Below are positions 17,773-26,810 of a stretch of 64,000 nucleotides of DNA, piece after piece. Origin of the DNA: Kaiparowitsia implicata GSE-PSE-MK54-09C (GTDB lineage: Bacteria > Cyanobacteriota > Cyanobacteriia > Elainellales > Elainellaceae). A program made the translations under genes and the position numbers. The notes below the pieces were generated by a model. It did no database searches, was not told the origin of the DNA, and was given only the letters and a program-made list of their open reading frames with translations. The stretch covers positions 1 to 64,000 of the forward strand of contig JAHHHI010000068.1 in the NCBI GenBank assembly GCA_019359435.1, read 5' to 3'. Numbering within the stretch: the first letter of the stretch is position 1; every line of letters starts with the position of its first letter.

Positions 17773-18657
17773 ATGTATTTAGTCACTGGGGCCACGGGTA
17801 GTTTAGGGAAGCGCGTGGTGCGCTACCTCCGAGAACAGCAGCAGCCCGTACGGGCATTTGTGCGGCTCAATTCGCGCTATGGCGATCTAGAGCAGAGGGG
17901 GGCTCAGGCGTTTATTGGCGATTTGGGCCACGAGCGCGATATCCAGAAAGCCTGTCAGGGCGTATCTTACGTGATCAGCGCCCACGGGTCGAATAGCGAC
18001 GGCGGCACGGCCCAGTCGATCGATTATCGCGCCAATATTGACTTAATTGATGCAGCCAAGGCAAACGGCATCCAGCATTTCGTGTTTATTTCAGTATTGG
18101 GGAGCGATCGCGGCTATGACGATGCGCCTGTATTCAAGGCCAAGCGTGCAGTCGAGCAATATCTCGAAACCAGTGGACTCAACTACACCATTCTTCGCCC
18201 TTCTGGGTTTGCCTCTAGCCTAATTCCCTTAGCAGAGCGTTATCAACAGACAGGGCTGTATCTGCTAATTGGCGATCCTCAAACTCGCTCATCCATTGTG
18301 AGCACCGACGACCTAGCGCGAATTGCAGCCACGGCACCCCAGATCGACGCTGCAAAAAACATCGTGTTTGCGGTGGGTGGGCCTCAAGCGCTCGAACGCG
18401 GCGAGATACCCAAAATCTTTCAAAACCTCTTTGACCGTGAGCCAATTTTGATCAATCCCCCCGTGCTGGCAATTGATGGACTCCGCAACCTGCTAGGGAT
18501 GTTTAACCCTGAGCTTAAGGCGGCATTGGGCACTCTTCGGACTTTGCTGGCTCACGAATTCTATTGCACCTCAGATGAGGTAGAACGGCTGCAGACTACC
18601 TTTGGGTTTCAATTAGAAACACTAGAAAGCTTTTTGCGGCGCTACTTGAGCGTATAG
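17773..18657 (+). CDS. Atypical SDR, NmrA-like NAD(P)-binding protein
   Basis: The 294-aa protein starts at ATG 17773; a TTG seven codons earlier is less likely. The Rossmann motif is MYLVTGATGSLGKRVVRYLR, then GAQAFIGDLGHERDIQKACQ. The middle has HFVFISVLGSDRG and LNYTILRPSGF, the pattern of NmrA/QOR2-like proteins, and a domain of about 70 extra residues closes the C-terminus. It likely binds NAD(P)(H); a catalytic or sensory role cannot be told apart. It is a different subfamily from the SDR at 14789 (only the Rossmann part is alike). Confidence 0.85.
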   Translation: MYLVTGATGSLGKRVVRYLREQQQPVRAFVRLNSRYGDLEQRGAQAFIGDLGHERDIQKACQGVSYVISAHGSNSDGGTAQSIDYRANIDLIDAAKANGIQHFVFISVLGSDRGYDDAPVFKAKRAVEQYLETSGLNYTILRPSGFASSLIPLAERYQQTGLYLLIGDPQTRSSIVSTDDLARIAATAPQIDAAKNIVFAVGGPQALERGEIPKIFQNLFDREPILINPPVLAIDGLRNLLGMFNPELKAALGTLRTLLAHEFYCTSDEVERLQTTFGFQLETLESFLRRYLSV

Positions 18658-18746
18658 ATGATTGCCGCCGTGACCCCGGTGAATATGCGCTTGTGAAGCG
18701 GGATGCAGTTGAGCTACCGTTTTGGAGGTGTTCAGGCTTAGGGATT

Positions 18747-18983
18747 ATGTGTCAATCTTGCAAATGGTTTGTGGTGAGTCTGTTGGCGATCGCCCTATTC
18801 AGCAGCAGCAGCCTACTTGGGATGGATGAGGCGCTAGCTCTCACCCCCCTACGAGCCGCAAGACAGGGGCAAGGCTGCGAATGCCCCTATGATCAAGATA
18901 GCGCTGGGCGCAACTGCGGTGGACGATCAGCCTATTCACGGCCTGGCGGGGCTAGACCTCTCTGCTATCAAGAAGACCGTTAG
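18747..18983 (+). CDS. Secreted Cys-rich mini-protein
   Basis: From ATG 18747 the 78-aa product has a signal peptide (CKWFVVSLLAIALFSSSSLL, cleavage likely after ALA near residue 31) and a short mature part with GCECPYDQDSAG, RNCGGRSAYSRPGGARPLCY. Four cysteines and the GGRSAYSRPGG block recall a small conserved cyanobacterial protein family of unknown function. An earlier GTG at 18693 would put 18 residues before the signal peptide and is less likely. It ends 77 bp before the 31-bp hairpin. Confidence 0.6.
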   Translation: MCQSCKWFVVSLLAIALFSSSSLLGMDEALALTPLRAARQGQGCECPYDQDSAGRNCGGRSAYSRPGGARPLCYQEDR

Positions 18984-19060
18984 TAGAACCCACCTACCCG
19001 TATTCAGCGTATAGAACGTTTAGAACTAACGCAGTTAGTGCATCAGTCCTGATGCGGCTA

Positions 19061-19127
19061 AAGATCTAAACACACAACGCTGAGCGGTTCACAAGATGAA
19101 CCGCTCAGCGTTGTGTGTTTAGATCTT
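19061..19127. terminator. 31-bp perfect hairpin, probable bidirectional terminator
   Basis: Positions 19061-19091 and 19097-19127 are exact inverted repeats with a five-base loop CAAGA. The stem core is AACGCTGAGCGGTTCA. It sits between the convergent mini-protein and Nif11-like genes. There is no long U-tract, so factor-independent termination is not certain; a dispersed palindromic repeat is an alternative. Confidence 0.7.
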
Positions 19128-19200
19128 ATAGGTTTAGGGCTGGCGGTCACTGGGGTGCGATCGCCCTAGCAATAGCGAACCGCAATCGGTGAACCGTAGA

Positions 19201-19587
19201 CTAGCTGTCTAACCCTAAATAGGTCTTTTTGAGGAATCGCGTGATGCGATTGGCACTAGATCGGGTTTTTGGGGTAGTAACTTGACCCACCGGAGCGCCC
19301 ATCATCGCGGCGAACTCTGCATCTGATAGAGCGCCAGCTTGAAGCTTTTGAAACGCATCCACCACAATAATTAGGTCTTCTGCAGAAAACTGGAAGCCTT
19401 GTTGAGCTGCGAACTCGGCCACGATGGGGGCGCGATCGCCCGACAGTGCTGCAGATTCCTCCGCATCTAGCTCTGACTCAGAGCTAATATTGCCATCGCC
19501 CACGCCCAATAGAGCCTCAAGCTGCTGCCGCAGCGCCTCATTCTCAGCAGTTTGGCGCATAAATTCTAAGACTGTAGAAGTAGCCAT
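19201..19587 (-). CDS. Nif11-domain protein
   Basis: The 128-aa protein from ATG 19587 begins MATSTVLEFMRQTAENEALR, matching the start of Nif11 domains, and continues after an acidic insert (residues about 30-50) with APIVAEFAAQQGFQFSAEDL, the second half of the domain. Nif11 domains occur in nitrogen-fixation regions and as leader peptides of nitrile hydratase-like RiPP precursors. Here the region after the domain is long, has no cysteine-rich core and no clear GG cleavage site, and no RiPP enzyme is nearby. It is best called an orphan Nif11 protein of unknown role. Confidence 0.7.
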   Translation of the reverse strand: MATSTVLEFMRQTAENEALRQQLEALLGVGDGNISSESELDAEESAALSGDRAPIVAEFAAQQGFQFSAEDLIIVVDAFQKLQAGALSDAEFAAMMGAPVGQVTTPKTRSSANRITRFLKKTYLGLDS

Positions 19588-20205
19588 CTTCAATTCCTTC
19601 GATTACACAAATTACACAGTCAGTTTCCATCAGAGCCGTTGTAATGCGTCGTAACCCGTTGTCGTGCGATCGCCCAAATCATAGCAAGTCTCGTTCTCAA
19701 AACCGATTAATAAAAACAAAAAAATGCAGCGAACCCTACGAGACTCGGCACAATAAAGGCAGCTATTGTTTTCTGGCGCACAAAATCTATGACAGCCCCT
19801 GATAGGGCTTTAATCGCTCGCTTTGGGGCACTTGCTTTGAGGCACTGGAGTGCGATCGCACCTCACGCTGCAGACATTTCATCGACCTATGCCCCTGCGC
19901 TCCTAATAACAATTGCTGATTATTTCCTTCTGGTCATCTGCACAGTTCTCCGGCAGAATCAAGCAGGGGCGATCGCCCTATAGCATCGTTCTCAACAGGC
20001 TTTAGGCATTAAATTCTCTAGACTTTAGTTTGTTTGCCAAAATTGCCAAATCTGTCGTCGCCATTGTAGTCACCTAAGCACTCAGTAGTCACCTAAGCAC
20101 TCAACTGAATTGAGTTAGCGTACTATGCTGGCTCAATCCAGTCATTTTGGCTGTATCGCAGCACAGGCTGTTCCACGGCTGTTCTACAACGGAGGATTCT
20201 TGCGC
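19588..20205. other. Intergenic, 618 bp, with a tandem duplication
   Basis: No supported gene. A perfect 19-bp tandem duplication (unit GTAGTCACCTAAGCACTCA at 20066-20084 and 20085-20103) lies about 100 bp before the HAD phosphatase start. A frame at 19789 lacks domain content and a ribosome site. Confidence 0.55.
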
Positions 20206-21027
20206 ATGACAGATATTCGGTTGCTCGTGGTGGATTTAGACGGCACGGTGGTGGGCGCATCTAACCGCATTGAGCCGCCTGTGATTGAGGCCATTCGAGC
20301 CGTGCAAACCCGAGGCATTGACGTGGCGATCGCCACTGGGCGCATGTTCCACTCAGCGCTGCGGTTTCACCATGACCTCCAATCAACCCTGCCGCTGATG
20401 GTGTATCAAGGCGCGATCATCAAGGATCCACAGACGAACCATCTGCATCGCCACTGGGCCGTATCAAAGGAGCAGGTGCTGCAACTTCTCGATTTTTTTG
20501 AACAGCCTGACCATGTCTCTCAGCTTTCGATCCACCTTTACATTGACGATCTGCTCTATGTGCGCGAGATTACCGATGAAACCCTGCGCTATGCCGAGCG
20601 CTCCCATGCGGAGCCGATAGCCGTCGGCGATTTGCGGAAGCTATTGACGACCAATCCCACAAAGATGCTGGTGCAAAGCCTCAATACAATACTGCTGGAT
20701 CGATTATTGTTGAAGCTGCGCCAGCGCTACACTGCCGATGAGTTGTACCTGACTAAATCGACCGATACGTTTCTAGAGGCCGCAAACCCCCAGGTGAATA
20801 AGGGGGGCGCGGTGCAGTATGTGGCAGAAGAGCTATTGGGGTTGCGCGCTGATCAGGTGATGGCCATTGGCGACAATTTCAATGATTTGGAGATGCTGAT
20901 CTATGCGGGCATTGGCATCGCGATGGGTGCGGCTCCGGCTGGGGTGCAGCAGGTGGCCGATTGGGTTGCGCCGGATGTGGAAATGCATGGGGCGGCGATC
21001 GCTATCCACAAGTTTTTGCTGAGCTAA
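20206..21027 (+). CDS. Cof-type HAD phosphatase
   Basis: The 273-aa protein from ATG 20206 (GGAGG eight bases upstream) opens MTDIRLLVVDLDGTVVGASN, with HAD motif I DLDGT. ATGRMF follows (motif II region), and motif IV is IGDNFNDLEMLIYAGIGIAM. The C2-type cap between them marks the Cof family, which dephosphorylates sugar phosphates, nucleotides or flavin precursors. The substrate is not readable. Translation from an earlier ATG (20125) would add 27 unrelated residues. Confidence 0.9.
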   Translation: MTDIRLLVVDLDGTVVGASNRIEPPVIEAIRAVQTRGIDVAIATGRMFHSALRFHHDLQSTLPLMVYQGAIIKDPQTNHLHRHWAVSKEQVLQLLDFFEQPDHVSQLSIHLYIDDLLYVREITDETLRYAERSHAEPIAVGDLRKLLTTNPTKMLVQSLNTILLDRLLLKLRQRYTADELYLTKSTDTFLEAANPQVNKGGAVQYVAEELLGLRADQVMAIGDNFNDLEMLIYAGIGIAMGAAPAGVQQVADWVAPDVEMHGAAIAIHKFLLS

Positions 21028-21068
21028 GGGATCGGTTCACCCTCCGAACTGCGGCCCAAGCGCGCGCC

Positions 21069-24000
21069 CTAACGCACCGATGCGGATTGATGATTCGAGG
21101 AGCTGGCATTAGATTGCCGAGGCTGAATCGTGGGAGCGTCTACCGCTCTACCCGATAGGTTAATGCTTAAGCTACCGCTGGGGTCATTGCTTGGGATTAC
21201 CAACCGAGCCGAGCGATCGCCCGCTTGAGTAGAGCCAAAGAAGATCTCGACGCTACAGGTCTGTCCCGGTTGAAGCTGCACATTTGAGCAAGCCGGGCCA
21301 GAAAAATCTTCATTGCTAGAAGGGCTGAAATCGAAGGGATGACTGCCCTCAATCCGCAGCGTCTGCGTGATCAGGGGTGCACTGCCCCGATTTGTAATCG
21401 ATACCCGCTGCGACGTGCTGTTGTCACCCACGACCTGTTCATTAAACGTGAGCGATGACGGCGTCACAGAGAGTGCCGGAAACTGCTGCTGCGTGCCGAT
21501 GCCATACATCACCACCGTTTGCTGCCCCTCGGCTGCATTGCTGGAGATGAAGATTTGACCGTAGCGATCGCCCGTCACCTGCGGAATGAACACCACCCCA
21601 AAGCGGCAGGTTTGCCCTGGTTCTAGCGTCACCCGCGAGCAATTCGCCCCAATTGGGCCGCCGCGATCGCTAACAAAATCCTCATTGGTTTCAGCCGTGA
21701 TAGTGCCCAGTGACAGCCGCCCCGTCCCAGCATTGGTAATGGCTAGGTATTGCGGCGGGCTAGCGGCTTCTAATTCTACATTACGAAAGTTGAGCCCTGT
21801 CGGGTTCAGGGTAATGCGGGGCACCTCAGGCACCGCCCCAGAGCCATTCAAAAACCCCCGCGCCGGACTGCGCGGGTCATTACTATAAATCAGCAAGTCA
21901 GCATCTTTGCTGCCTTGGCTGCGGGGATTGAACACCACATCAATGGTACAGCTGTTGCCCGGCGCTAAGTCGCCCTGACGCAGGCAGCCATTGCGGCGAA
22001 TGCTAAAGTCGCCGTTTCCTGTGAGATCGACCTGGCTGATGCGCAAGGTCTGGTTGCCCGTATTACTCACCAAAAATGCCTGCTGCTGGCTGGTGCTGTT
22101 CACCAGCTGCGGGCCAAAGTCAAATCCGCCAGGGGTGAGGCTGAGGGCAGGCTGCTGCGGTGCCACCACCACACCATAGCCTCGCAGCGGCAAATCCCAC
22201 AAATTGTTATCTGCATCAAGAACCGACAGGTTGGCGTTGCGCAGCCCCTCTGCTCGGGGCAAAAACGACACATAAATGGAGCAGGATTGATCGGGTGCCA
22301 GCGGAGCGCCTGTGCAATCGTTTGAGCTGCGGAAATCAGAGGCAAGGGAACCACTGGGCACAATTTCACGCACGGTCAGCGGTTGGGGGCTGGCATTGCG
22401 TAGCACAATGCGTCCAGAGGCGGTTTCAGTGTTGACAGGCTGCTCGCCAAAGTCTAGCTGGCCCGGCTGGAAGTTGAGCAGCACCACCGGCGGGGCCGAC
22501 GTGTCAGGATCGGTCGGCTGGCCAGGGTCAGTCAGGGTTGGGGTGCGACCCGCCAGCGCTGCCGTATAGCGATTCACGCCTGCTGCATCGCTAATGATTA
22601 ACTGAGCCGTGCGATCGCCCGGTGCCTGCGGCACAAAGGCTACATCCACCGTGCAGGTCTGGGCAGGCTGCACGGTGCTATTGGGGCAACTGCCGCCCGT
22701 AATCTGAAAATCTCCAGGATGGCTGCCAACGACCTGGATTCGCCCCAGATTCACCGCCTCGTTGCCATCATTCTGCACCGTCAACGCTTGAGGATCAGTG
22801 GCACGGTTAAGCTCCTGGGCGCTAAATGCCAGTTGCTCTGGCGTTAGGGCTAAGGTCAACGGATTGCGGTTGAGCTGATAGGCCAGGTATGCGCCCAATC
22901 CCAAAAATAAGGTGGAAATCAGCGCCGCCAAGGCCCACGGGGGCACCCCGGTGGAGGGCGTCTCCTCCTCCTGCTGGCCCGGGGGCGGGTGAATGGGCTC
23001 TGTATGGGGCTCCAGATTAGCCGATGGGTGCGGCGATGCCGACGCCGGGGGATGATAGTCGGGCGTCAGCAACAGGTTGAGGTTATGGCGGGTGGCGGCT
23101 GCGCCCGTGTCGTCGCCGTGAGATTCTCGAAGCTGCAGCGCTTGCCCTAGGTAGGCATTGGCGGTAAAGGTGTCGTCTAAGCAGAGGGCACGAGTGCCCA
23201 ACTGGTGCAGCGCATGGGCGATCGCCCCCTGATCTCCCAGTTGCTGAGCCGCATGCAGCGCCCGCTGCCACACCTGCTCCCATGCGCCCCAATACCCATC
23301 GACCATCAGCGACCCATCCAGCACCGAGGCCAAGGCCAGCACGTCTCCCCAAAGCTGATGACGAGCCGCCACATCCATCACCTGCACGAGCAATTCTGCA
23401 TCCCGCGAGACCACCCCCGATACCTGCGCATGTTGGCGAGCCCAGTTCGTCAAATGGGCAATCACCGGCTGCACCCATTGGCTCAAATTCCAGAACTGCC
23501 GCAGCGGTCGAATTAAGTTCCCCGCGAGGTGATAGCGGAGCCCATCGCTCACCACCAAGCCGCGACCCATTAGCGTATCGAGAATGGGCTGCACCTCCTT
23601 CGTCCCGACCAAGCCTGTGAGGTGGTGCTGCCGCACGGGCGCATCGCCCAGCACGCCCAGCGCTGCCAACGCACGACGCTCGGTTTCGGGCAGTTGGGTG
23701 CAGGCTCGCAGGGCCAACGTCTCAACGGCGGTTGTCTGCAGCTGCTGCACCAGCTCTGCTAAGGAAAAGTGGCGATGCTGGGCCAAGGCCGCGGCCTGCA
23801 AAATTTTTAGAGGATGGCCGAGCATTAGGGTGCACAGCAGTTCGAGCTGCGATCGCTCCTCTGCGGAGATCGTCCAGTTGAGCTGCGAGTCGGCCAGTTC
23901 TACCGCGTCTACCAGCGGCAACCCCTCCATCACTACAGAGTGGCTGTCTTGCCACAGATGGCGATCGCTACTCGCCACAACGACTCGCTGGCTAGGCAAC

Positions 24001-24929
24001 TCCGCCATCAGCTGCTCAATCAGAGGTGGCGGCAGACGCACCTCATCCAACAGCAGCACCGCGCGCTTGCCCCGAAACGCCTGCAACACCTGATCGCGGG
24101 TGGGCTTGCGGTGGACAGCGCCACTGTCATACCGAAAAAACGTGTCGAATAGCATCATCAACACGTCGTCGAGCGGTCGAGCGTACATCGGCAGATACAT
24201 CACCCCATCCGCCGCCATCGACTCTACATCCGAGTGATGCGCCAGGGTACACAGCAGCGACGTTTTGCCCATGCCAGTGTCGCCATAGAACTCCACCAAG
24301 TGCGACTCTTCGATGGCGGCGATCGCCCCCTCCAATTCGCTTTGCCGATTCACCAACCGCGACGGAGGTCGGCAGGAATCTTTGGCCAGCGGCGTAGACC
24401 GACTGCGAATCAGCGGGAGCTTGGCGTGGTGAGTGCGCGTGAGCAACGCTCCATGCGCAGACAGCTGCACCAGCTTGTCTGCGATCGAAATGTGCTGGCC
24501 CACGGTGCTGCCGTTGCCAAACTCGAGCTGGGTTGTCGGCGTTTGAGACGATTGCCCCTGCATCCGGTAGGACTCTAACTGAGCATGGGTGGGCGTGCCC
24601 GCCGTCACCGCAATTTGCTGCTGCCATTCGGCCTGGCGATCGCCCGCCCGTCGACCATAGACATTGAAGGCCTGCACGCCCTCAGCCCCTAAATGCGAAA
24701 CCCCCTGCTGCAAGAAATTCACCACATCTTGCTGAGGCGCACCGTGGGGCGATTCCAGCACAAGATGCAGCCCATTGGCATCGCGCATGACCTGAGCTGA
24801 AATGCCCTGGGGGTTTAGCGCCCGATTGATCAGCGTGGCGATCGCATCTGGATTGCCCTGGCGTGCCATCTCCAGCGTCTTGCTCTCGTCGTTCCACCCA
24901 GTAGTTGATTGATTCAGTGGTTGCACCAT
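21069..24929 (-). CDS. STAND-type NTPase with one membrane helix and five ASH-like extracytoplasmic domains
   Basis: The 1286-aa protein has five parts. Residues 15-110 form a small domain (MARQGNPDAIATLINRALNP) found in other large cyanobacterial proteins. An AAA/NB-ARC-like NTPase at about 195-420 has Walker A GDTGMGKTS (216-224) and Walker B AVLLLDEV (290-297). Winged-helix and TPR-like helices follow to about 630. A membrane helix, PPWALAALISTLFLGLGAYL, lies near 660-680. Then come five repeats of about 100 aa, each ending like PGQTC-x-V-x-F-P...GDR...L..G. Each repeat has two Cys 11-13 residues apart (for example CSRVTLEPGQTC), fitting disulfides outside the cytoplasm. The repeats resemble ASPM-SPD2-Hydin/choice-of-anchor D domains. 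The ligand and output are unknown; signalling across the membrane is inferred. Confidence 0.85.
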   Translation of the reverse strand: MVQPLNQSTTGWNDESKTLEMARQGNPDAIATLINRALNPQGISAQVMRDANGLHLVLESPHGAPQQDVVNFLQQGVSHLGAEGVQAFNVYGRRAGDRQAEWQQQIAVTAGTPTHAQLESYRMQGQSSQTPTTQLEFGNGSTVGQHISIADKLVQLSAHGALLTRTHHAKLPLIRSRSTPLAKDSCRPPSRLVNRQSELEGAIAAIEESHLVEFYGDTGMGKTSLLCTLAHHSDVESMAADGVMYLPMYARPLDDVLMMLFDTFFRYDSGAVHRKPTRDQVLQAFRGKRAVLLLDEVRLPPPLIEQLMAELPSQRVVVASSDRHLWQDSHSVVMEGLPLVDAVELADSQLNWTISAEERSQLELLCTLMLGHPLKILQAAALAQHRHFSLAELVQQLQTTAVETLALRACTQLPETERRALAALGVLGDAPVRQHHLTGLVGTKEVQPILDTLMGRGLVVSDGLRYHLAGNLIRPLRQFWNLSQWVQPVIAHLTNWARQHAQVSGVVSRDAELLVQVMDVAARHQLWGDVLALASVLDGSLMVDGYWGAWEQVWQRALHAAQQLGDQGAIAHALHQLGTRALCLDDTFTANAYLGQALQLRESHGDDTGAAATRHNLNLLLTPDYHPPASASPHPSANLEPHTEPIHPPPGQQEEETPSTGVPPWALAALISTLFLGLGAYLAYQLNRNPLTLALTPEQLAFSAQELNRATDPQALTVQNDGNEAVNLGRIQVVGSHPGDFQITGGSCPNSTVQPAQTCTVDVAFVPQAPGDRTAQLIISDAAGVNRYTAALAGRTPTLTDPGQPTDPDTSAPPVVLLNFQPGQLDFGEQPVNTETASGRIVLRNASPQPLTVREIVPSGSLASDFRSSNDCTGAPLAPDQSCSIYVSFLPRAEGLRNANLSVLDADNNLWDLPLRGYGVVVAPQQPALSLTPGGFDFGPQLVNSTSQQQAFLVSNTGNQTLRISQVDLTGNGDFSIRRNGCLRQGDLAPGNSCTIDVVFNPRSQGSKDADLLIYSNDPRSPARGFLNGSGAVPEVPRITLNPTGLNFRNVELEAASPPQYLAITNAGTGRLSLGTITAETNEDFVSDRGGPIGANCSRVTLEPGQTCRFGVVFIPQVTGDRYGQIFISSNAAEGQQTVVMYGIGTQQQFPALSVTPSSLTFNEQVVGDNSTSQRVSITNRGSAPLITQTLRIEGSHPFDFSPSSNEDFSGPACSNVQLQPGQTCSVEIFFGSTQAGDRSARLVIPSNDPSGSLSINLSGRAVDAPTIQPRQSNASSSNHQSASVR

Positions 24930-25256
24930 CGATTGTGCGCGTCAGATTCTGCGCGTCCCGCTATCCCCGAGGCGCTCGATGCTCCTCATTTACTTGAGTC
25001 TCTAGGATAAAACCCCCACCCAAAAACCGACGATTTTTTTGAATCTTTTTTCACGAGCCTCAATTTTTATGGAATTCGTCAAGTCTGTATCAGGGCAACC
25101 CCGTACATGCGCGGAATCTGTTAAAACAGTTGGGTAGCAATTCATGACCGGGTAAGGGCGCACAGTCAGCACCCCTTGCCCAGCCATTGAGCAATGCTGT
25201 GGCCTAGATTCATAGAGCTGGCAGCGATCAGGTTATCGAACGCAACGGATATTGGT
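24930..25256. other. Divergent intergenic region between the STAND and TPR genes
   Basis: About 330 bp with no gene. It contains an AT-rich stretch (25010-25070) and presumably both promoters. No repeated operator was seen. Confidence 0.4.
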
Positions 25257-26162
25257 ATGCAACGTCGAGCAATTCAGTGGGTGCTAGCAGTTTCGTTAGT
25301 TTGGGTGTCAATTGAGGGAATACGGCCTATCCCCGTTGCCGCTGATGTGGTGCTTGCGGCTGACGCAGAGGAAAGCAGCGAGGCCCTAGAAGCGCTGATA
25401 CAGCAAGGCGAAGCCGCCTACGCTGCCGGAGATTTAGAAACCGCAGAAACACTTTGGCGATCGCTCCTGCGGCAGCAGCCCGAGAATGCCTTTGCCCATG
25501 CCTGGCTAGGGTTTGTGCTAGATCAGGCCAACAAACCCCTCGAGGCCGTGCTCTTTTATCGTCGAGCCGTCAACCTCAACCCTGACGACGCCATTACCCA
25601 CAACAACCTGGGCAATACCCTGGCGATGCTGGGGATGTATGAAGAGGCGATCGCCGCCCTAGAACAGGCCGTTGAGGTAGATCCAACCTATGCTCAAGCC
25701 TACAACAACCTGGGCATTGCCCAACGCCGCCACGGCAACCTGAATCGGGCGATCGCCGCCTATCGCCGCGCTATCGAAATTGACGATGACTATGGCAATG
25801 CCCACGACAACCTAGGGGTAGCATTGGCGCTTCAGGGAGAGCTAGATGAGGCCGTGGCAGCGCATGAACGGGCGATCGCCCTAGGCACCTCTAATCTTGC
25901 CGTTACCTACAACAATCTAGGTGCATCCCTTTACGACCAAGGACAGTATGATACGGCGATCGCCGCCTACCGCCAGTCCATGGAAGCTGACCCGAACTAT
26001 CCCCTTACCTACCGAAACCTAGGAGATGCGCTGCTCGCTACCGGGCAAGTCGATGACGCCATTCTGATTTACCGCCGCGCCCTTGAGCTCAACCCAGAGG
26101 ACGACACCGCCCGACAGAACCTAGAAGAGGCCATTCGTCTGCAAGATGGGGCGTCTCGCTAA
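25257..26162 (+). CDS. Exported TPR-repeat protein
   Basis: From ATG 25257 the 301-aa product begins with a signal peptide (MQRRAIQWVLAVSLVWVSIE, probable cleavage near VAADVVLA). About seven tetratricopeptide repeats follow, each with the pattern A..NLG..L...G....A. Examples are NAFAHAWLGFVLDQANKPLE, AITHNNLGNTLAMLGMYEEA and YAQAYNNLGIAQRRHGNLNR. TPR arrays act as protein-binding scaffolds; the partner is unknown. It is divergent from the STAND-ASH gene, so the two could meet in the periplasm, but this is only suggested by position. The in-frame start at 25194 gives a longer, non-signal N-terminus. Confidence 0.88.
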   Translation: MQRRAIQWVLAVSLVWVSIEGIRPIPVAADVVLAADAEESSEALEALIQQGEAAYAAGDLETAETLWRSLLRQQPENAFAHAWLGFVLDQANKPLEAVLFYRRAVNLNPDDAITHNNLGNTLAMLGMYEEAIAALEQAVEVDPTYAQAYNNLGIAQRRHGNLNRAIAAYRRAIEIDDDYGNAHDNLGVALALQGELDEAVAAHERAIALGTSNLAVTYNNLGASLYDQGQYDTAIAAYRQSMEADPNYPLTYRNLGDALLATGQVDDAILIYRRALELNPEDDTARQNLEEAIRLQDGASR

Positions 26163-26240
26163 GGTCAACTCTGGGCTAATGCCTCTGGCAGAGCATGCGA
26201 GTATGCGGTTGCCCTGCTCCTGCTAGAGGCAAAAAAATCC

Positions 26241-26271
26241 TTGACAAGCACAGGCAAATAGCTGCTACTAT
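26241..26271 (+). promoter_or_regulatory. Sigma-70-type promoter of tRNA-Gln
   Basis: A perfect -35 box TTGACA (26241-26246) and an extended -10 TGCTACTAT (TACTAT at 26266-26271) are 19 bp apart. The tRNA starts 20 bp further on. Confidence 0.65.
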
Positions 26272-26290
26272 ATTAAAGCTTAATAACTAA

Positions 26291-26362
26291 TGGGGTGTCG
26301 CCAAGTGGTAAGGCAGCGGGTTTTGGTCCCGCCATTCCTAGGTTCGAATCCTAGCACCCCAG
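26291..26362 (+). tRNA. tRNA-Gln(TTG)
   Basis: A complete cloverleaf of 72 nt. Acceptor TGGGGTG (26291-26297) pairs with CACCCCA (26355-26361), discriminator G at 26362. The anticodon arm CGGG-TTTTGGT-CCCG gives anticodon TTG, read as Gln. The T arm has GGTTCGAATCC. The 3' CCA is not encoded. In cyanobacteria this tRNA is first charged with Glu and then amidated by GatCAB. Confidence 0.97.
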
Positions 26363-26368
26363 TTCTTC

Positions 26369-26409
26369 AAAAATGGGTAGCTCAAAATTAAGCAGGGCTA
26401 CCCATTTTT
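26369..26409 (+). terminator. Rho-independent terminator of tRNA-Gln
   Basis: Perfect 13-bp stem AAAAATGGGTAGC (26369-26381) and its complement (26397-26409), with T-rich 3' end, 7 bp after the tRNA. Confidence 0.85.
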
Positions 26410-26810
26410 AATGCTTACTGATCTGCGCAACGTGAATTCGAAGCGTTGGTTCCGTCCCGCATAGCCGGACTGAACCAACGCTAAACTGAGCACAAGCCAA
26501 ACTGAGTTAATTAGGTTGTTGATCGAACCGATCACCCCTCCATTGGATCAACAGCAGATCCTCCCGACGGTATAGCGGCTGTGTGATGTGGAAAGGGTTT
26601 TTAGTGAAATTCGGCCATACACCCTTGCGGTACGGTATTAATTTGAGAAAAGGCGTATTACTCTAAAGATAGGGTACGCAGTTAAAACCGTAACAGGTTC
26701 GTTAAAGGTTTAAGACTAGGGTGCAGTATCGCGCATCACTGCAGGCTTTCGGGGTGGATGGACGCATTCAGGCCGAATCCTGCTCATAATCAGGCTCTAC
26801 CACAAAATTT
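26410..26810. other. Intergenic before the pseudo-caspase gene, with a hairpin
   Basis: An 11-bp perfect inverted repeat AGCGTTGGTTC (26442-26452) / GAACCAACGCT (26472-26482) stands just after the tRNA terminator. The remaining 330 bp carry no gene and presumably the promoter of the caspase-GUN4 gene. Confidence 0.55.

Noticed and set aside
19789-19983. 64-codon frame with a hydrophobic part
   Set aside because: No ribosome site, unknown content, spacer-like base use.
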